From: a virus
Direction: 5' to 3' (one strand)
Length of the DNA: 64,000 nucleotides
Virus record (IMG/VR): IMGVR_UViG_3300034104_005002
Location: 62,001 to 126,000 of that record
Below, piece after piece: positions 8,905-21,200 of the stretch (positions within the stretch are counted from its first letter, which is position 1; each line of letters opens with the position of its first letter). Made by a program: the position numbers and the translations under genes. The notes beneath the pieces were generated by a model. The model worked only from the letters and a program-made list of their open reading frames with translations. It searched no databases and was not told the origin of the DNA.

Positions 8905-11900
8905 TTAAATCCTCGGTTTAATGGTTGCGATTGCCCTGAGTTGGCGAATCAGAGGGGGTGTCGCCTGGTTACTACTTGCCATGACAATTTTGATGGCAAA
9001 TGCATTGAAATCAGGAAGATCATCCACTGAATATTCATAATCCTTAAATGTTCTATCTGAAGTTTCTTTGACAAACGAATCTGAAGATCCATCATTCTTA
9101 GAAACATCAATAACTCTCTTAATTCCAAACCCATCGACTACATAATTTTTATAACCAGGAAATAGTTCAAAGGAAGGATTAACATTGGATTCATCATCTC
9201 GGAAAATTTGATAAAGAACCCGAACATCATTTAAATCATTGCGACTTGCACTTAAGATCACCTTGATCGCATTGGCGGGGATTTTCAGACGAGTTGGTTT
9301 TGAAATGTAGATAGCCTCATGAGAATCATTATCTCCTCTCACTAAAGTATCGGTTGAATACGTTGCTAATTCGCCAATTCCATTTGAATTATTAATCAAG
9401 TTTGATGTTAGAGCAACAGAGGTATTAATTGTATCAACAACCGGAGAAACCCTAGTATCATCGGTTGTAAATAGCATTTCAAAAGACAATGATCTATTTC
9501 CAGGAGAGTTAGTAATAAATCTTTCTTCATTTACAGAAGAGCAAATTAATTTTGGCTCCGTGAAATAGGTTTGCGTATCAAGGGGAATAATTTCAAATCC
9601 TCTGTCTATAAATGGCTTTTCATTTCCACCAACACTAGAACCAGTGAAGGTCCTAATTTTGGTTGAAATATTTGTTTTTGCCGGAATAATACTTGCAATA
9701 TTTGGAGTAATTGATTCGTACTGGATGTTATTAGAAATAACAATTCCGCTTTGTCCACCTTGTACATGCTGCCTGAAATAGAGATTGTTTTCTCTGTTAG
9801 TTCCAATTGATTTTCCATCAAAATCGGTATCACTCATGTCAATCTTAATGAAGTAACTATTCAAATCAATCGGGAATTTTCCAGTATTGGCTGAATCTAC
9901 TTCCGCAAAATTGTGAATTTTATTAATTCTTCTCAGTGATACTCCATTAAATTCATACTTATAAACAAAAGTATTATTCGCATATGCAATTGCCTGAGTT
10001 CCATCAACTGCTCTTGTAACACCAGTTAATGTATTCCCGGAAATTGCAGTGTATCTGATGACCTCATTACCGATAATTGCATAACCAGGATTTATTGGAC
10101 TTACTGTCACCCCTTCAAAAATATTGAATCCAGCTGATGATTGAAGTGGAATTGTATTTTGGGTTGATGTAATTTCAGATGATGTTGTAGAATTAGTATC
10201 AGAATTAAGTGGTCTAAAATCATTAATTTCTACATAATTTTCAAATGAATGCATACCATGATTTTGTTGATAGACCTTCATATGAAGACCATCAAAGAAT
10301 TGATCCTCGGTAATGGAAGTTACTGTAATACCTGCTCCAATTGCACTTGATATTCCAGAAGAATTTATAAAGTTGACCGTTGATACCCCAACATTAAAGG
10401 TTCCTTGTACTTCATCGAGAACAAATGTGTTAGGCGATGCAATATTGGTAACGGTAATTCGACCATTAATTCCTAGGCCTTGTCCAAGAGGTGGAATCAG
10501 AAGAGAATCGCCCACCTTATAACCAATCCCACCATTAGTAATATTAATAGAACCAATAACACTATTAGCTACACCAACAGTTGCAACTGCACCTAGACCA
10601 AATCCAGTCTCTGTAACCAGATTAACATTAGTAAAGGTCCCATTAGTATAACCAAAACCAACATTGCTTATGGTTGTTCCGGCTCCTGCGCCAGTTGTGA
10701 TTCTACCAGAAATTCCAATTAGAGTAGCCGAAGCACTACCCTGAGTAATAGTGACACCTTCTTGAACCACAGAAGAATAACCAGTTGAACCTAGACCAAC
10801 AATAATTCTCTTTGTTAGGAATTCAAATTGATTAGGGCCGGTGACGGTTTTCTTACCATTTCCAATATCAAGTTTTGGATTAAAGAATTTTAAAATACCC
10901 TCATTTTTAAACTGTGCCCTATAAATTTTGTATTTTAGATCCTCCAATTGAGATGGTGTCCACACAGTTCCATTCTGGGACTTAAACATACTTCCCAGTG
11001 TAGGTTGTTTGGTTATTCTAATTCTACTTTGAATATCATTTTGACCAAGCTCAGTAACAAATACCCTATAATTTGGGCTGTTTGAAATCAAAACAATTGC
11101 ATATTCTGCTGAAGATTCGCTTGCAATTGGCGCCTGTCTTACTGTTTGTTGTTGAGGACCTTGTAAATAAACAGGAGATGGGAATGTAAATTTGGTTGGA
11201 ACTGAGCCATTAATAGAAAGATTAATCTGATCCGGAGTAAGAGTAACCTCAGAGAAAGGTACTACAATATTACTAGGAACCCCAGCAAGAAGTGGTCTAA
11301 TTTGAAGAGTTACTGGAACATTATCCGAATCACTAGTTTCAAAATAGACATCAACAGAAGTTAGGAATACACCTGTATCTTCAAACACATAGAATGATTG
11401 GGCCAGAGGATCATAAGGTTGTTGAATTTGAACAGAACTAGGGACAACATTTTGAGAAACTGTCGTTGTATTGGTTGTTACATTAGTAATAGTTGTTGTA
11501 TTAATATTTCTTGGTGGAATAATTTTAATGTTTCTTGTAGTGAGAATATTTGTCTCTGCAATATTAGTTATAGCACTAGAAGTAAATTCAGCCTCGGCAC
11601 TACTTTCATTGATTCTTGAATTAGGAATAAATTCGACTAATTTTATTTGATCAAGTGAAGGAGTATCAATTAATATAAAATTATTTTCACCATTAATCCA
11701 ACGGGGATTTCCTCTTACATTTGGATCAGGAACATTAAACGAACCAATTAGGGTTCCGCTATTGTCAGAAAGAAGTCTAATTCGTCGAATGGTAGCAACT
11801 GCACCGGAGGTTCTTCCAATAATTCTCATTCTTGGAGCAACCTGCCCAAAAAATCGAGTCTCTGATGCAAGTTCCATAGATCTAGTATCTACATTAAGAA

Positions 11901-14900
11901 CAGCAGAAGTTTCACTATATGATCGTTCAAATGATTGTTGATTATAAGGATTAAACCTGAATGTTTCAGTTGGGTTGTTAAATCTACCTTCTTTGTGATT
12001 GGGAGTACAAAGTCTAAATGAAACATTTTGGCTGGTAAAAGTCGGATCAGAAACAACAGTCTCACCAACAACAAACTTACCAGAAACCATTTCAACTTCA
12101 AGTAACTTAGGAGTTACATAGTTGCTGATATCTACTCCCTGGAAGAATGGATAAAATCGTGTTCTTGGTTTTAGACCTTTAGAAACAAATTCTATGTTTC
12201 GGTTTCTTAGGTATCTTACTGGCTCAGTATAGTGAGACAGTGAAGATGTCTGAGTCTCGCGCTCAACTATTCTTTCTGGGGTAACGGTGGTAATAGTATT
12301 GGAAGTGCTCTTTGTTGTAGTTGAAGTCTTTCTGGTTTCTGCGATTGTTGGTGGGGTGAATTCCAGTGCTCCACCTCTTCCTGCAAATCCCCCAGCCTGC
12401 ATTCTGTTTATAAATTGATTTGCAACATCTGCGGGAACATATTTGGTCAATAGAGCCAGATCCCCGGTTCTCCAGTGGAGACCATCGATTCTAATAGTAT
12501 TGCCATTTACAATTTCAAGAGTTCTTGTTTCTCCTCTAAAATTCTTACCAATAACAAGTGCTCTTCTACTACCTTGAGATGCCGCTCCAGCAACATCAAA
12601 TTTTCCACCTTGGGCTAATCTTTTCTGGGCATTTCCAATCCAATCAAATGGTTGAATACCGGCCTGAGAATTTGGGGCCTTTCGGAAGACCACATCATTT
12701 TCTGTTACATTATTAACAACCGTTATATTAGCATTTGGTAAGCGGTTAACCGATCTTACTCTGTTAAAACTATTTGTTGTAATAGCCTTTTCATCAACCC
12801 ATGTATCCAATGGAGGGTTTAGATTTAACAAACCAGACCAATATCGAACAAGGAATGCGGTAACACTTTCAGTTTTTGTGGCAAATTGTTGTTCGTGGAA
12901 AACAACCTCATCATAATCAAGGGTAATCAAATCTCCGGTTTTTTTAATTCCAATAGACCCAAGATCACTTACAAAACTCTGGTCAGCATTTGGATCAAAT
13001 GTTTGCCCTATACCTGAAATGGCCTCAGATCCAAGTTGCAAATCTAGGGATGTTGTATAATGTAGTGGTCTTAAAATTTTCTTTTCTTTATCAATTGAAG
13101 ATTTAAAATTTGGATTTTCAAGATCATGGTACGCATGATTCTTAAAATCATCAACAAAGAAGCCAGATTTAAATCGGTCTAGTCCAGTCTCAGCATCTTT
13201 AATAACAAAGTTCTCTGTTTTACTTTCTAGGGCAGAAAGTACAGTAAATTCTTCAACCCTGCTAATTCTTTCTTCAAGAAGAGAGATATCATCCATTCGA
13301 TATCTCTTGTGTTCTGACATATTGACCAGAATATTCTTTACATCATAGACATAGGGAGGAATATTAAGGACCGCAATATCAAAAGCATTTGCCTTGAATT
13401 CCGGAAGTTGTGGAGTATCGGAAGGAGTCCCCTGCACAACCTCAAAGGTTCCATTAGGATTCAGAAAAACTACGTCTATCCTTGGGAGATAATAGGAGTA
13501 TGAAAGAATTAGATTATTTTCTGGGGCAAGAACATAGTTTGAATATTGACCATCAGCCGCAAAGTTTCTTGAAATAAACTCAAATGGAGATCTTGAACTC
13601 GCAGAGTATGGAGCAACTCTTGGCCGCAGGTCAATGTAATCACTTAATCTTACATTATTAATATAAGGAATATTATGCTTGAAATCTTCATTTTGGTAAC
13701 TATTTACTGATACAAATTCTCCGGTATCATTTGCATCAATAGTGTAATTTTGGAAGACGATTTTTAATTTCTTTGATGGTTCAATTACATTCCTTTTTCT
13801 GACAATTCTAGAATAATCTAGAATTGTTTCTCTCTGCCCATCATCAAAAATAAAGTTTTGAGTGACATTATTATCACCTAAAGTTCTTGAAAGAACTGTT
13901 GCTTGAATTTTGGATTCTTTTGACGTAATAATCTCGTCTTCTGCAAATTTAAAAGTGTTGAGATACACATATTCAATCTCATCCACTCCAATTCGGTTGA
14001 TAATTAAACCAACTGCTCCGGATGTTTTTCCTGTAATTTGTTCCCCAATAAACAAGTCTTGGTTACTATTGGTTTGTCCGCTGAACGATCCAAATTGTAG
14101 TTTCGGAAGTTGTGGATCAGAAGTAGAAGATGATTCGTAGACCGCAAGAACTCTAACTACATCTGGCACATTAAGTGAAATCTCATCATCTTGTACTCGG
14201 GTTCCATAGACCTGACTATATGTCAAACCATCATTTAATGTGGTAGTTCCAATACCAGAAGAAGTTAATTTAGAATTACTAATAGTAAGAACATTTGCCT
14301 TATTTAAGGTTTTTGCCTTAGAATTTGGTTTAATATTTTTTACGGTTGCGATTACTGTTGCGGTTCCAGATGCCTTGGTAAGGCCTGTAAACTGCACTTG
14401 CTTTCCAGAATTGCCAACAGGACTAAATTTATCCCGCCTCAGTGGCTCTATGGTCCCATCGGAATATGAAATAAGATACTTATCCTCATCAAAACCATCA
14501 AAAAAGACATCCTCATCAGTTATTGTTAGAAGAATGGTTGATGAAGTAATAGTCTGATTAGAAAAAACTCTTCTTTGGAAAATTTCGCTATTGTCTAGAC
14601 TGATAGAAGAGATATTAGAACGGTTTAATTGAGTCAGTAGTGAAGAATTTTCAGAATAAATTGAAGAAGTTAGTTTTACAATATTGGTTACTGTAACATT
14701 AGAAGAAGGAAGTCTTCCATCACAAATACCCGGAACAGTTGTTATTCCGGTAATGGTAAAACTTCTTCCGGTTGGTGAAATTGATACTATTCTGTTATAA
14801 ACGACATCATCAAGATTTTGAACAGCGTATGAGACAACATCTCCTGCCTTTATAGTTCGTAGAAAATCAGTGCTTAGACCTGAAGATACTGTTGAAATTC

Positions 14901-16638
14901 CAGTCGATGCGGCAGTAATATTAAACAGAGAACCAGATGGGGCAATAAGAATTTTATTTTCTAAAACAAGATCCGCATTAAAAGTGTTCCCACTAAAAGT
15001 AGAATATATGGATTTAATATCAGAAGTTGAATAATCCTCTACACTACTAATAAGTCTTCCATTATCAATTCCATTGATTGTAATTGGTTCGTTATTTGAA
15101 AATTGACCAGAGACCTGATAAAGAAGTAGTTCTTTACTATTTGATGTATTTTGATATAAGAATCCAGAAGCATTACTCCGTTTTCCTTTAATTAGTGCAG
15201 GAGTTGCCTGTGTGATTTCAGTAGTCAGAGTAATTTTGGTAAATGTCTGAATATCGAATAGTCTTAGATCAAGAATACTTGTATTGTCAGAATACGAACT
15301 TTCAGGAACATAATCATAAACTCTTGCCACACCAATAGTAGTACCAACCGCAACTGATTTGTTGGCCCCAAGTCTACGATCAATCAAACTAACAGTAGTA
15401 TCGGTCTTAATCCCGATATAAGGAGCCCCATAAACATTGTTGAGAGCGATCAATTGACCAGCATTATATGGAATAACCTGCCTCTCTAGTGTTTTTGTTT
15501 CCCTCGTCTTAGGAACTTCTAAGAGTCTAGGGGAAATTGTTTCAACGTCATAACCATTAACATAGGCCTTTCCTGGGCCAATTTCATACACCATCACATC
15601 TTCTGATGGTGTATTTCCATTTACGGTTCTTTGTTCCTCAAAATAGATACCATTTGTTAAGGTCCTATCATTCAGGGAATCTCTTACGAATAGCGTAAAT
15701 GGCCTTACATAATAGTCACCATTAGTTTCAGCAGTTCTTCTTGCAAGCTCATCCCTGATAAGACTATATTGAGCATTTCTTTCAAAAAACTGAGGCTGAC
15801 CATTAATTACCCGAAGAATTTCAACAAAATTATCCGGATTATCATTTATATTATATTTTTTAAGTTCTAGTTCAATTTGAAATCTATCAGCACCTGGAGC
15901 CGCATAATTAGAAAAACCTTGAGAATTATCATAAAGAGTTTCATCTTCTAGAGCATTTACCACTCTTTCAATAATATTGAAGCCAACTCTGTAAGATGGC
16001 TGAGTTCCATATTGATCAAGAAGAATTCGCTGCGAATTTACTCTTGCAAAAACCCCCCTTACAAAATAAACACCAGAGGCGACATTTACAGCCGAACCAT
16101 CTGAGGTTGAATTTGCCGCAATTGTTGTGACAATTTCTTGACCAGCCTGAATGGTGATTCCGGAATATGTAATTGAATTTTCTGTGATTATTGATTCACC
16201 ATCTAGAAAAACCTTGTTTTCAAAGTTTGGCCCACCGCTTTCTAGATATTGAACGTAAAGAGTATAATTATTTCTTTCTGATAGTCTTTGATCTAAAACA
16301 TAAACAACCTTTGCACTGACTCCACTTAGAGATCCTCGGATTGTTTTTCCTAGAATTTCATTAAAATATGCAGAAACTGGAATTCCATTGAATTGGGGCT
16401 CAATTTCCACCGCATGAAATGGATTATCAATTGAAAGCTGACCTGGGATTACAACGGATCCTTCTTTAAAAATATGATTCCCAAACTGCTCTACTTGATT
16501 TTGTAGAATAGATTGGAGACTATTTAATTCTCTTGCCTGAACAGGTTGAGTTGGTTTAAATAGAACCTTGTAGTAATTCTTATCCGCATCAAAATCATCA
16601 AAATATGGAGATACGTTTAGATTGGTTTCCTGTGGCAT
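8905..16638 (-). CDS. Giant virion structural protein with DUF4815-type N-terminus
   Basis: This 2577-aa protein is probably a baseplate-proximal or tail-fibre-related structural protein. The N-terminus (NVSPYFDDFDADKNYYKVLF, then KPTQPVQARELNSLQSILQ) is the DUF4815 type found in cyanophage tail proteins. Most of the chain is Ser/Thr/Asn/Val-rich beta sequence. A Gly-rich repeat (NVGFGYTNGTF, INITNGGIGYKVGD) lies near residues 1985-2035, and an InnE/RG-like module (GNEVIRYTAI...VTRAVDGT) near 2200. Thr-rich stretches near 1640-1700 may be flexible linkers. It sits two bases downstream of the gp8 gene. A fibre-like role is inferred from size, composition and position. Confidence 0.82.
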   Translation of the reverse strand: MPQETNLNVSPYFDDFDADKNYYKVLFKPTQPVQARELNSLQSILQNQVEQFGNHIFKEGSVVIPGQLSIDNPFHAVEIEPQFNGIPVSAYFNEILGKTIRGSLSGVSAKVVYVLDQRLSERNNYTLYVQYLESGGPNFENKVFLDGESIITENSITYSGITIQAGQEIVTTIAANSTSDGSAVNVASGVYFVRGVFARVNSQRILLDQYGTQPSYRVGFNIIERVVNALEDETLYDNSQGFSNYAAPGADRFQIELELKKYNINDNPDNFVEILRVINGQPQFFERNAQYSLIRDELARRTAETNGDYYVRPFTLFVRDSLNDRTLTNGIYFEEQRTVNGNTPSEDVMVYEIGPGKAYVNGYDVETISPRLLEVPKTRETKTLERQVIPYNAGQLIALNNVYGAPYIGIKTDTTVSLIDRRLGANKSVAVGTTIGVARVYDYVPESSYSDNTSILDLRLFDIQTFTKITLTTEITQATPALIKGKRSNASGFLYQNTSNSKELLLYQVSGQFSNNEPITINGIDNGRLISSVEDYSTSDIKSIYSTFSGNTFNADLVLENKILIAPSGSLFNITAASTGISTVSSGLSTDFLRTIKAGDVVSYAVQNLDDVVYNRIVSISPTGRSFTITGITTVPGICDGRLPSSNVTVTNIVKLTSSIYSENSSLLTQLNRSNISSISLDNSEIFQRRVFSNQTITSSTILLTITDEDVFFDGFDEDKYLISYSDGTIEPLRRDKFSPVGNSGKQVQFTGLTKASGTATVIATVKNIKPNSKAKTLNKANVLTISNSKLTSSGIGTTTLNDGLTYSQVYGTRVQDDEISLNVPDVVRVLAVYESSSTSDPQLPKLQFGSFSGQTNSNQDLFIGEQITGKTSGAVGLIINRIGVDEIEYVYLNTFKFAEDEIITSKESKIQATVLSRTLGDNNVTQNFIFDDGQRETILDYSRIVRKRNVIEPSKKLKIVFQNYTIDANDTGEFVSVNSYQNEDFKHNIPYINNVRLSDYIDLRPRVAPYSASSRSPFEFISRNFAADGQYSNYVLAPENNLILSYSYYLPRIDVVFLNPNGTFEVVQGTPSDTPQLPEFKANAFDIAVLNIPPYVYDVKNILVNMSEHKRYRMDDISLLEERISRVEEFTVLSALESKTENFVIKDAETGLDRFKSGFFVDDFKNHAYHDLENPNFKSSIDKEKKILRPLHYTTSLDLQLGSEAISGIGQTFDPNADQSFVSDLGSIGIKKTGDLITLDYDEVVFHEQQFATKTESVTAFLVRYWSGLLNLNPPLDTWVDEKAITTNSFNRVRSVNRLPNANITVVNNVTENDVVFRKAPNSQAGIQPFDWIGNAQKRLAQGGKFDVAGAASQGSRRALVIGKNFRGETRTLEIVNGNTIRIDGLHWRTGDLALLTKYVPADVANQFINRMQAGGFAGRGGALEFTPPTIAETRKTSTTTKSTSNTITTVTPERIVERETQTSSLSHYTEPVRYLRNRNIEFVSKGLKPRTRFYPFFQGVDISNYVTPKLLEVEMVSGKFVVGETVVSDPTFTSQNVSFRLCTPNHKEGRFNNPTETFRFNPYNQQSFERSYSETSAVLNVDTRSMELASETRFFGQVAPRMRIIGRTSGAVATIRRIRLLSDNSGTLIGSFNVPDPNVRGNPRWINGENNFILIDTPSLDQIKLVEFIPNSRINESSAEAEFTSSAITNIAETNILTTRNIKIIPPRNINTTTITNVTTNTTTVSQNVVPSSVQIQQPYDPLAQSFYVFEDTGVFLTSVDVYFETSDSDNVPVTLQIRPLLAGVPSNIVVPFSEVTLTPDQINLSINGSVPTKFTFPSPVYLQGPQQQTVRQAPIASESSAEYAIVLISNSPNYRVFVTELGQNDIQSRIRITKQPTLGSMFKSQNGTVWTPSQLEDLKYKIYRAQFKNEGILKFFNPKLDIGNGKKTVTGPNQFEFLTKRIIVGLGSTGYSSVVQEGVTITQGSASATLIGISGRITTGAGAGTTISNVGFGYTNGTFTNVNLVTETGFGLGAVATVGVANSVIGSINITNGGIGYKVGDSLLIPPLGQGLGINGRITVTNIASPNTFVLDEVQGTFNVGVSTVNFINSSGISSAIGAGITVTSITEDQFFDGLHMKVYQQNHGMHSFENYVEINDFRPLNSDTNSTTSSEITSTQNTIPLQSSAGFNIFEGVTVSPINPGYAIIGNEVIRYTAISGNTLTGVTRAVDGTQAIAYANNTFVYKYEFNGVSLRRINKIHNFAEVDSANTGKFPIDLNSYFIKIDMSDTDFDGKSIGTNRENNLYFRQHVQGGQSGIVISNNIQYESITPNIASIIPAKTNISTKIRTFTGSSVGGNEKPFIDRGFEIIPLDTQTYFTEPKLICSSVNEERFITNSPGNRSLSFEMLFTTDDTRVSPVVDTINTSVALTSNLINNSNGIGELATYSTDTLVRGDNDSHEAIYISKPTRLKIPANAIKVILSASRNDLNDVRVLYQIFRDDESNVNPSFELFPGYKNYVVDGFGIKRVIDVSKNDGSSDSFVKETSDRTFKDYEYSVDDLPDFNAFAIKIVMASSNQATPPLIRQLRAIATIKPRI

Positions 16639-16640
16639 GA

Positions 16641-18221
16641 TTAAAACTGTAGAATTACCTTAATGTCTTCTTTTTGATTCTGAGATCTTGTAATAGCCGG
16701 TCTATTATCAACATAAATGACAGATCCAGAATGTTTTTTGACCTCTGGATTTGCCAGGCCATTAATGAATGATTGACCTAATCTATATGTCCTATTATTT
16801 ATGGTGGTTGTTATGCCAGGATTTGCAATAGAACCGAAAGAGGTATCAATATTTAAATCAATACTTCCACCAGAAATTGTGACACTGCCACCGGTTGCCG
16901 GAGTTGCAGTAAATTTTTCTAGATTAAATCCATATGTCGCTGATGTTTGAATTCCTGCTGTAGTAAATCCGGCTAGTGTTTTGTCTTGCCAATACTTAAG
17001 AACTCCAGTGTTTCTATCATAAGATACCACTCTTCCAACAGCCGTGACACCTAGACCAACCGTCTGGGTGATAAAGGAATCTGGGATGAAGGTTGCTGAT
17101 TGATAATCACTCTGATTTGTAATTCCAACAAGTTTAATTGCATTGAGAGCACTTACTTTATCATCTGTGAGAACCTCCGAGGAATCAAATCTAAGAGGAT
17201 TTTCTACTATACCAATCCTGGCGATTTCATTTCCAGTGATAAAATCCGGGTTATCAAAATCATTTTCAATTCTAGAATAAACTGAAACATAAAATGCTCC
17301 TAGTTCATTATAAATATCAAAACCATGTCCCCCTTTTGGTGGAATAATCACATCAAATTGTGGTAGAGTCGTTGGATTTGGGAGTCCCCCAGCCTGAATG
17401 TCAATTCTTCCATAAGTATAATTTTGTCCACCATTCGCTACGAAGACATTTTCTACCTGAGCATTATTGTTAAACGTGATTGTGACTAGACCCTCAGAGC
17501 CATCACCTTTTATTGGAACATTTCGGAAAACTCGGTTCCGGATTCCTGAAACATTACTGTAATCACCTCTATTTGTAACAGTACAAATTTTGATTTGACC
17601 ACTATTCTCCGCATTATTCTTAATTAAAAACGACTGCTCATCCTCCCCCCAATTTTGTGGGGTTGGAATGAAGTTTATACTATCAAAACGAATAATATCA
17701 GTTGCACTTAAAGTGTAAAGATACTTCCAAATATAACCATCTACTCCGGTTCCGACTGCTCTAGGTTCTAGATCTGTAAATTTTGGTTCAAACTGAGATT
17801 GCCTCCCACCTGGATTTTCTGGTGAAATCCCATTGTTTAAACAAATATAAACCTGATAGTTACTATTTACAACATAATAATTAGAGGAATATAAACTAGT
17901 CGCTCCAGAAGGAATAGTGGTTTTTGTTCGACTTACATCATGACGATACATATCATAAGTAATTCCACTTTCCCATCTAATTTTTCTGACTGCCTGGCGA
18001 ACATCAGTTGAAAAAATCTTCTTTAGAGCAATCATTGTATCCCAATAGTCGGATTCTTGCTCAAAACTATCCTTAGGCGCCAATGGGGAAATATTCCAGT
18101 CAGCATAATAATCAGAAGGATTAGGAAGCCCAATAAAACTGTAGTAGTTTGTAGTTGCGGCAGTTTCAACAAACTGTTTGGCTCTCAGAATTCTTAGATT
18201 ATCAGTTATAATTGCAGACAT
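16641..18221 (-). CDS. 8: Baseplate wedge protein gp8
   Basis: gp8 is a structural subunit of the baseplate wedge. The 526-aa chain starts MSAIITDNLRILRAKQFVE and contains YWDTMIALKKIF, VRKIRWESGITYDMYRHD, SGATSLYSSNYYVV and GVDGYIWKYLYTL, all typical of gp8 in T4-like phages. It is longer than T4 gp8 (334 aa), with extra beta-rich sequence after about residue 230. A CTAAATAG late-promoter-like box lies 20 bp upstream. Confidence 0.92.
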   Translation of the reverse strand: MSAIITDNLRILRAKQFVETAATTNYYSFIGLPNPSDYYADWNISPLAPKDSFEQESDYWDTMIALKKIFSTDVRQAVRKIRWESGITYDMYRHDVSRTKTTIPSGATSLYSSNYYVVNSNYQVYICLNNGISPENPGGRQSQFEPKFTDLEPRAVGTGVDGYIWKYLYTLSATDIIRFDSINFIPTPQNWGEDEQSFLIKNNAENSGQIKICTVTNRGDYSNVSGIRNRVFRNVPIKGDGSEGLVTITFNNNAQVENVFVANGGQNYTYGRIDIQAGGLPNPTTLPQFDVIIPPKGGHGFDIYNELGAFYVSVYSRIENDFDNPDFITGNEIARIGIVENPLRFDSSEVLTDDKVSALNAIKLVGITNQSDYQSATFIPDSFITQTVGLGVTAVGRVVSYDRNTGVLKYWQDKTLAGFTTAGIQTSATYGFNLEKFTATPATGGSVTISGGSIDLNIDTSFGSIANPGITTTINNRTYRLGQSFINGLANPEVKKHSGSVIYVDNRPAITRSQNQKEDIKVILQF

Positions 18222-18240
18222 TGGTTATGATTTTTATTAG

Positions 18241-18248
18241 CTATTTAG
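18241..18248 (-). promoter_or_regulatory. Late-promoter-like CTAAATAG before gp8
   Basis: The minus strand reads CTAAATAG at the end of the 1056-aa gene and about 20 bp before the gp8 ATG. It matches the box before gp18, gp25 and the 57.96-kb gene and resembles the T4 late consensus TATAAATA. It would allow gp8 and later genes to be transcribed independently of the upstream baseplate genes. Confidence 0.5.
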
Positions 18249-21200
18249 ACCAAATAATCAAGGTATTTTAGAGGATTAAGCCTCTGAATTACTGTAGAAG
18301 TGGTAATTCCTGGTGCATAGTAATCAAATTCGCTAGATCCAGATTTAGATACATTATATATTCTTCCCCAACTATAATCACCATAATATCCACTTCCAGC
18401 CACCCCAACAAGAGAAGAGTTATTATTGACCTTAACAACGACCTCACTCACTGTTGTTAGTCCAACACCAATTACAACTTTTTGCTTTGTTGTGGTAGAA
18501 ACTACCTGATAAACATTGTCTATAAACTGAGTAGAAATACCTATTACGTTATTTCCAGAATCCAATGAAGAAATAGTGGAACCAACAGAAGTATTGCTCA
18601 CATAGAAATAATAACCAGTAGAAATTCCACTTGAACCAGAAATTCCGGCTCCAACTTGATTGATGGTCGAATTTCTTAGATAGGATTCTTTTGGAATATA
18701 AAGATCAAATATGATAGATCCTGTAGTAGTTCCAATTCCAGAAATAATACCAAAATCTCCTTGATAAGAGACTTCTTCTGCAATTTCAATTATCTGTCTT
18801 GGTGATTCTACAATAACATAAACAGGGGAAGTTGAAGTATAACCAAACCCTGAATTAATTATATTCACTGAAGTGACAATTCCACTAGAATTTATTTGAG
18901 CTGTTGCAGTTGCCATCGCAGTTGTCCCCAATCCAACTGGAGGTGAAATTGAAACTTGTGGGGTCGAGAAATACCCAAATCCTGGTTTATCAATATTAAT
19001 TGATGAAATTGTTCCAGCGACAGAAACAACAGCCGACAATAAACATTGTTCCTGTACTGCTTGAGAGATTATTCGTATGTTGTTCGTTACAGGAGATTCA
19101 TTTGCATTATCAAAAAATGTTTTGACATTATCAACGAATATTTCACTAGAAGTGCTACCAATACCAGAAATTGCAAATGCGGTTGGATAGATTAGTGATT
19201 CATAGATTATCCTGTCTTTGGTAACTAGAATTCCAGAGATAAATTTATCAACATTTTGAGGGCACCATTCAACAGGACGAACTTCATCATCTACTGAAAT
19301 TCCTTGTCTATTATAAATATTAGTTCTTGCGGTATCCGCAGAAATAATGTCTTGGACAGTTCTTGAATTTTGATCTCTAAATCGATCTACATTATCAAAT
19401 ATAGTAAGAGTGTCCCCAATTTTAACGGTCTCAATCACTTCTCTGAGTTCAGTATCTACATTATCAGTTCCACCATAAAACAGAATTGTAGATTTTGAAC
19501 CAATTCTTGGTGGTTCTTTAAATGTTAAAATACTACCACCATCAAATTCATAAGACTCTCTTGGAACTTGTAGTACTGTATCGATAAAAACCAGAAGAGA
19601 GTTTTCTACATTTAAATCAGATCCAACTTTAGCAAGAATGGCAGTTTGCTGTCCATTTAATCTTAGAGAAAATGCTCTTCTTCTTCCATTAAACTGATTA
19701 TCTATTGGGTCAAAAATAATCAACTCTCCAATTGTTCTAACTGTAGAATCATCATTAAAGATTTTATCAACGGTGATTTTAAATTCTTTGAAGTTTGCGC
19801 TGCTAGTAGTTGGAATTCCAGCAATAGTTAATATATCTCCTCCCTGATAACCATAACCAAAATTATCTAAGGTAAAATCGATAACACTAGAGCCCTGTCC
19901 CACTACTATGTTAATTCTTGCTTCCGTTCCAACTCCAGAAGATCCCGATGAATAAATCAAAGGAATATTTGAATATGTTAGAGGCGCATCAAAATAAACA
20001 CTTGGAGGGTTTGTAGAAGTGTAACCAGAACCTGGATTACTAATTACAACTGTTGTGATTCCACCACTTGAAATGGTCGCAGTCCCGATAATTTCTAGAT
20101 CTACTCCGACTACGTTACTATAACCAACCCCAACGTTGACTGTCTGAATACCACTTCGATAACCAGAACCACTATAACCAATTGAGATTGATCGAATTGT
20201 CCCTGCAGCGGAAACGATTGCAGTACCACCTGCAGAAATCAGAGGCTGATAACCGAATCCTTCAGTAGAAGCAACAGAAAAAATGATACCTCCTCTAGGG
20301 AGTTCAGTCAAATTAACGTCATATTCTGCAAAATTTGTGTTGCCTGTAAATGTAATGGAAGTGACTCCAACATTTTCTTCTAAAACATAGGCCCCCTGAA
20401 TAGGGTTGCCAGTTAATCTAGAGGGTGGTTGGAATACATCATTAATTGTGAGAATTGTATTGTCTGTAGAAATTCCAGTGACATCACTTTCATTTACTTT
20501 AAGATTAAAACTTTTAGTCAGTCCATCAAACTGTTGTGAAATATCATCAAAGATGTAATTGGTATCATAAGGTCCCTTATCGGTATTTTTTATTCCAGAT
20601 CTCAAAAAAACCCTTCCACTGAAAGTAGATCCATTAGTTAGACCATTTTCTAAATCAAAGAAATTACCATAGGGCGGATATGTAAAATGAATAAAGCTAT
20701 CTACAATATTATAATTCCCTTTAACTTTTGTTACAACAGAATTTGAAGTGTGGGAAACCCCAACAGTCCCTAGAAGCTCCCTTTCAAAAAATAGATTATT
20801 AGTTGTCCCTACTCCAACTGAAAGAACTCTAAAATATTCATCGTCAATTTTAAATAACTCACCGCCTTTAAAAATATTGGGATTATTTACAGGAACTGAT
20901 AGATCAGAATCATTTATTGATTCCAAAATAAAGGAAGTAATTGCTGTTGATACGATAGGATCTTGAATAATATTGTTGAGTGTAATAATTGTATTTTTAT
21001 TTGGATCTTTAGATGATATTGAGTGATTGCCAGATCCGTAATCATCTAAATCAAGATAAATTGGTTCGGCCAGAAGAGAATCTTCTTTTGTTGCGGATAC
21101 TCTTATGGTTGAAACATCAACTTTCACTGCATAAAGTTTAGATGGTAGAATATCAGTTGTTATACCAGAAATTACAGTGGGAATGATTTTAATTGGTGAA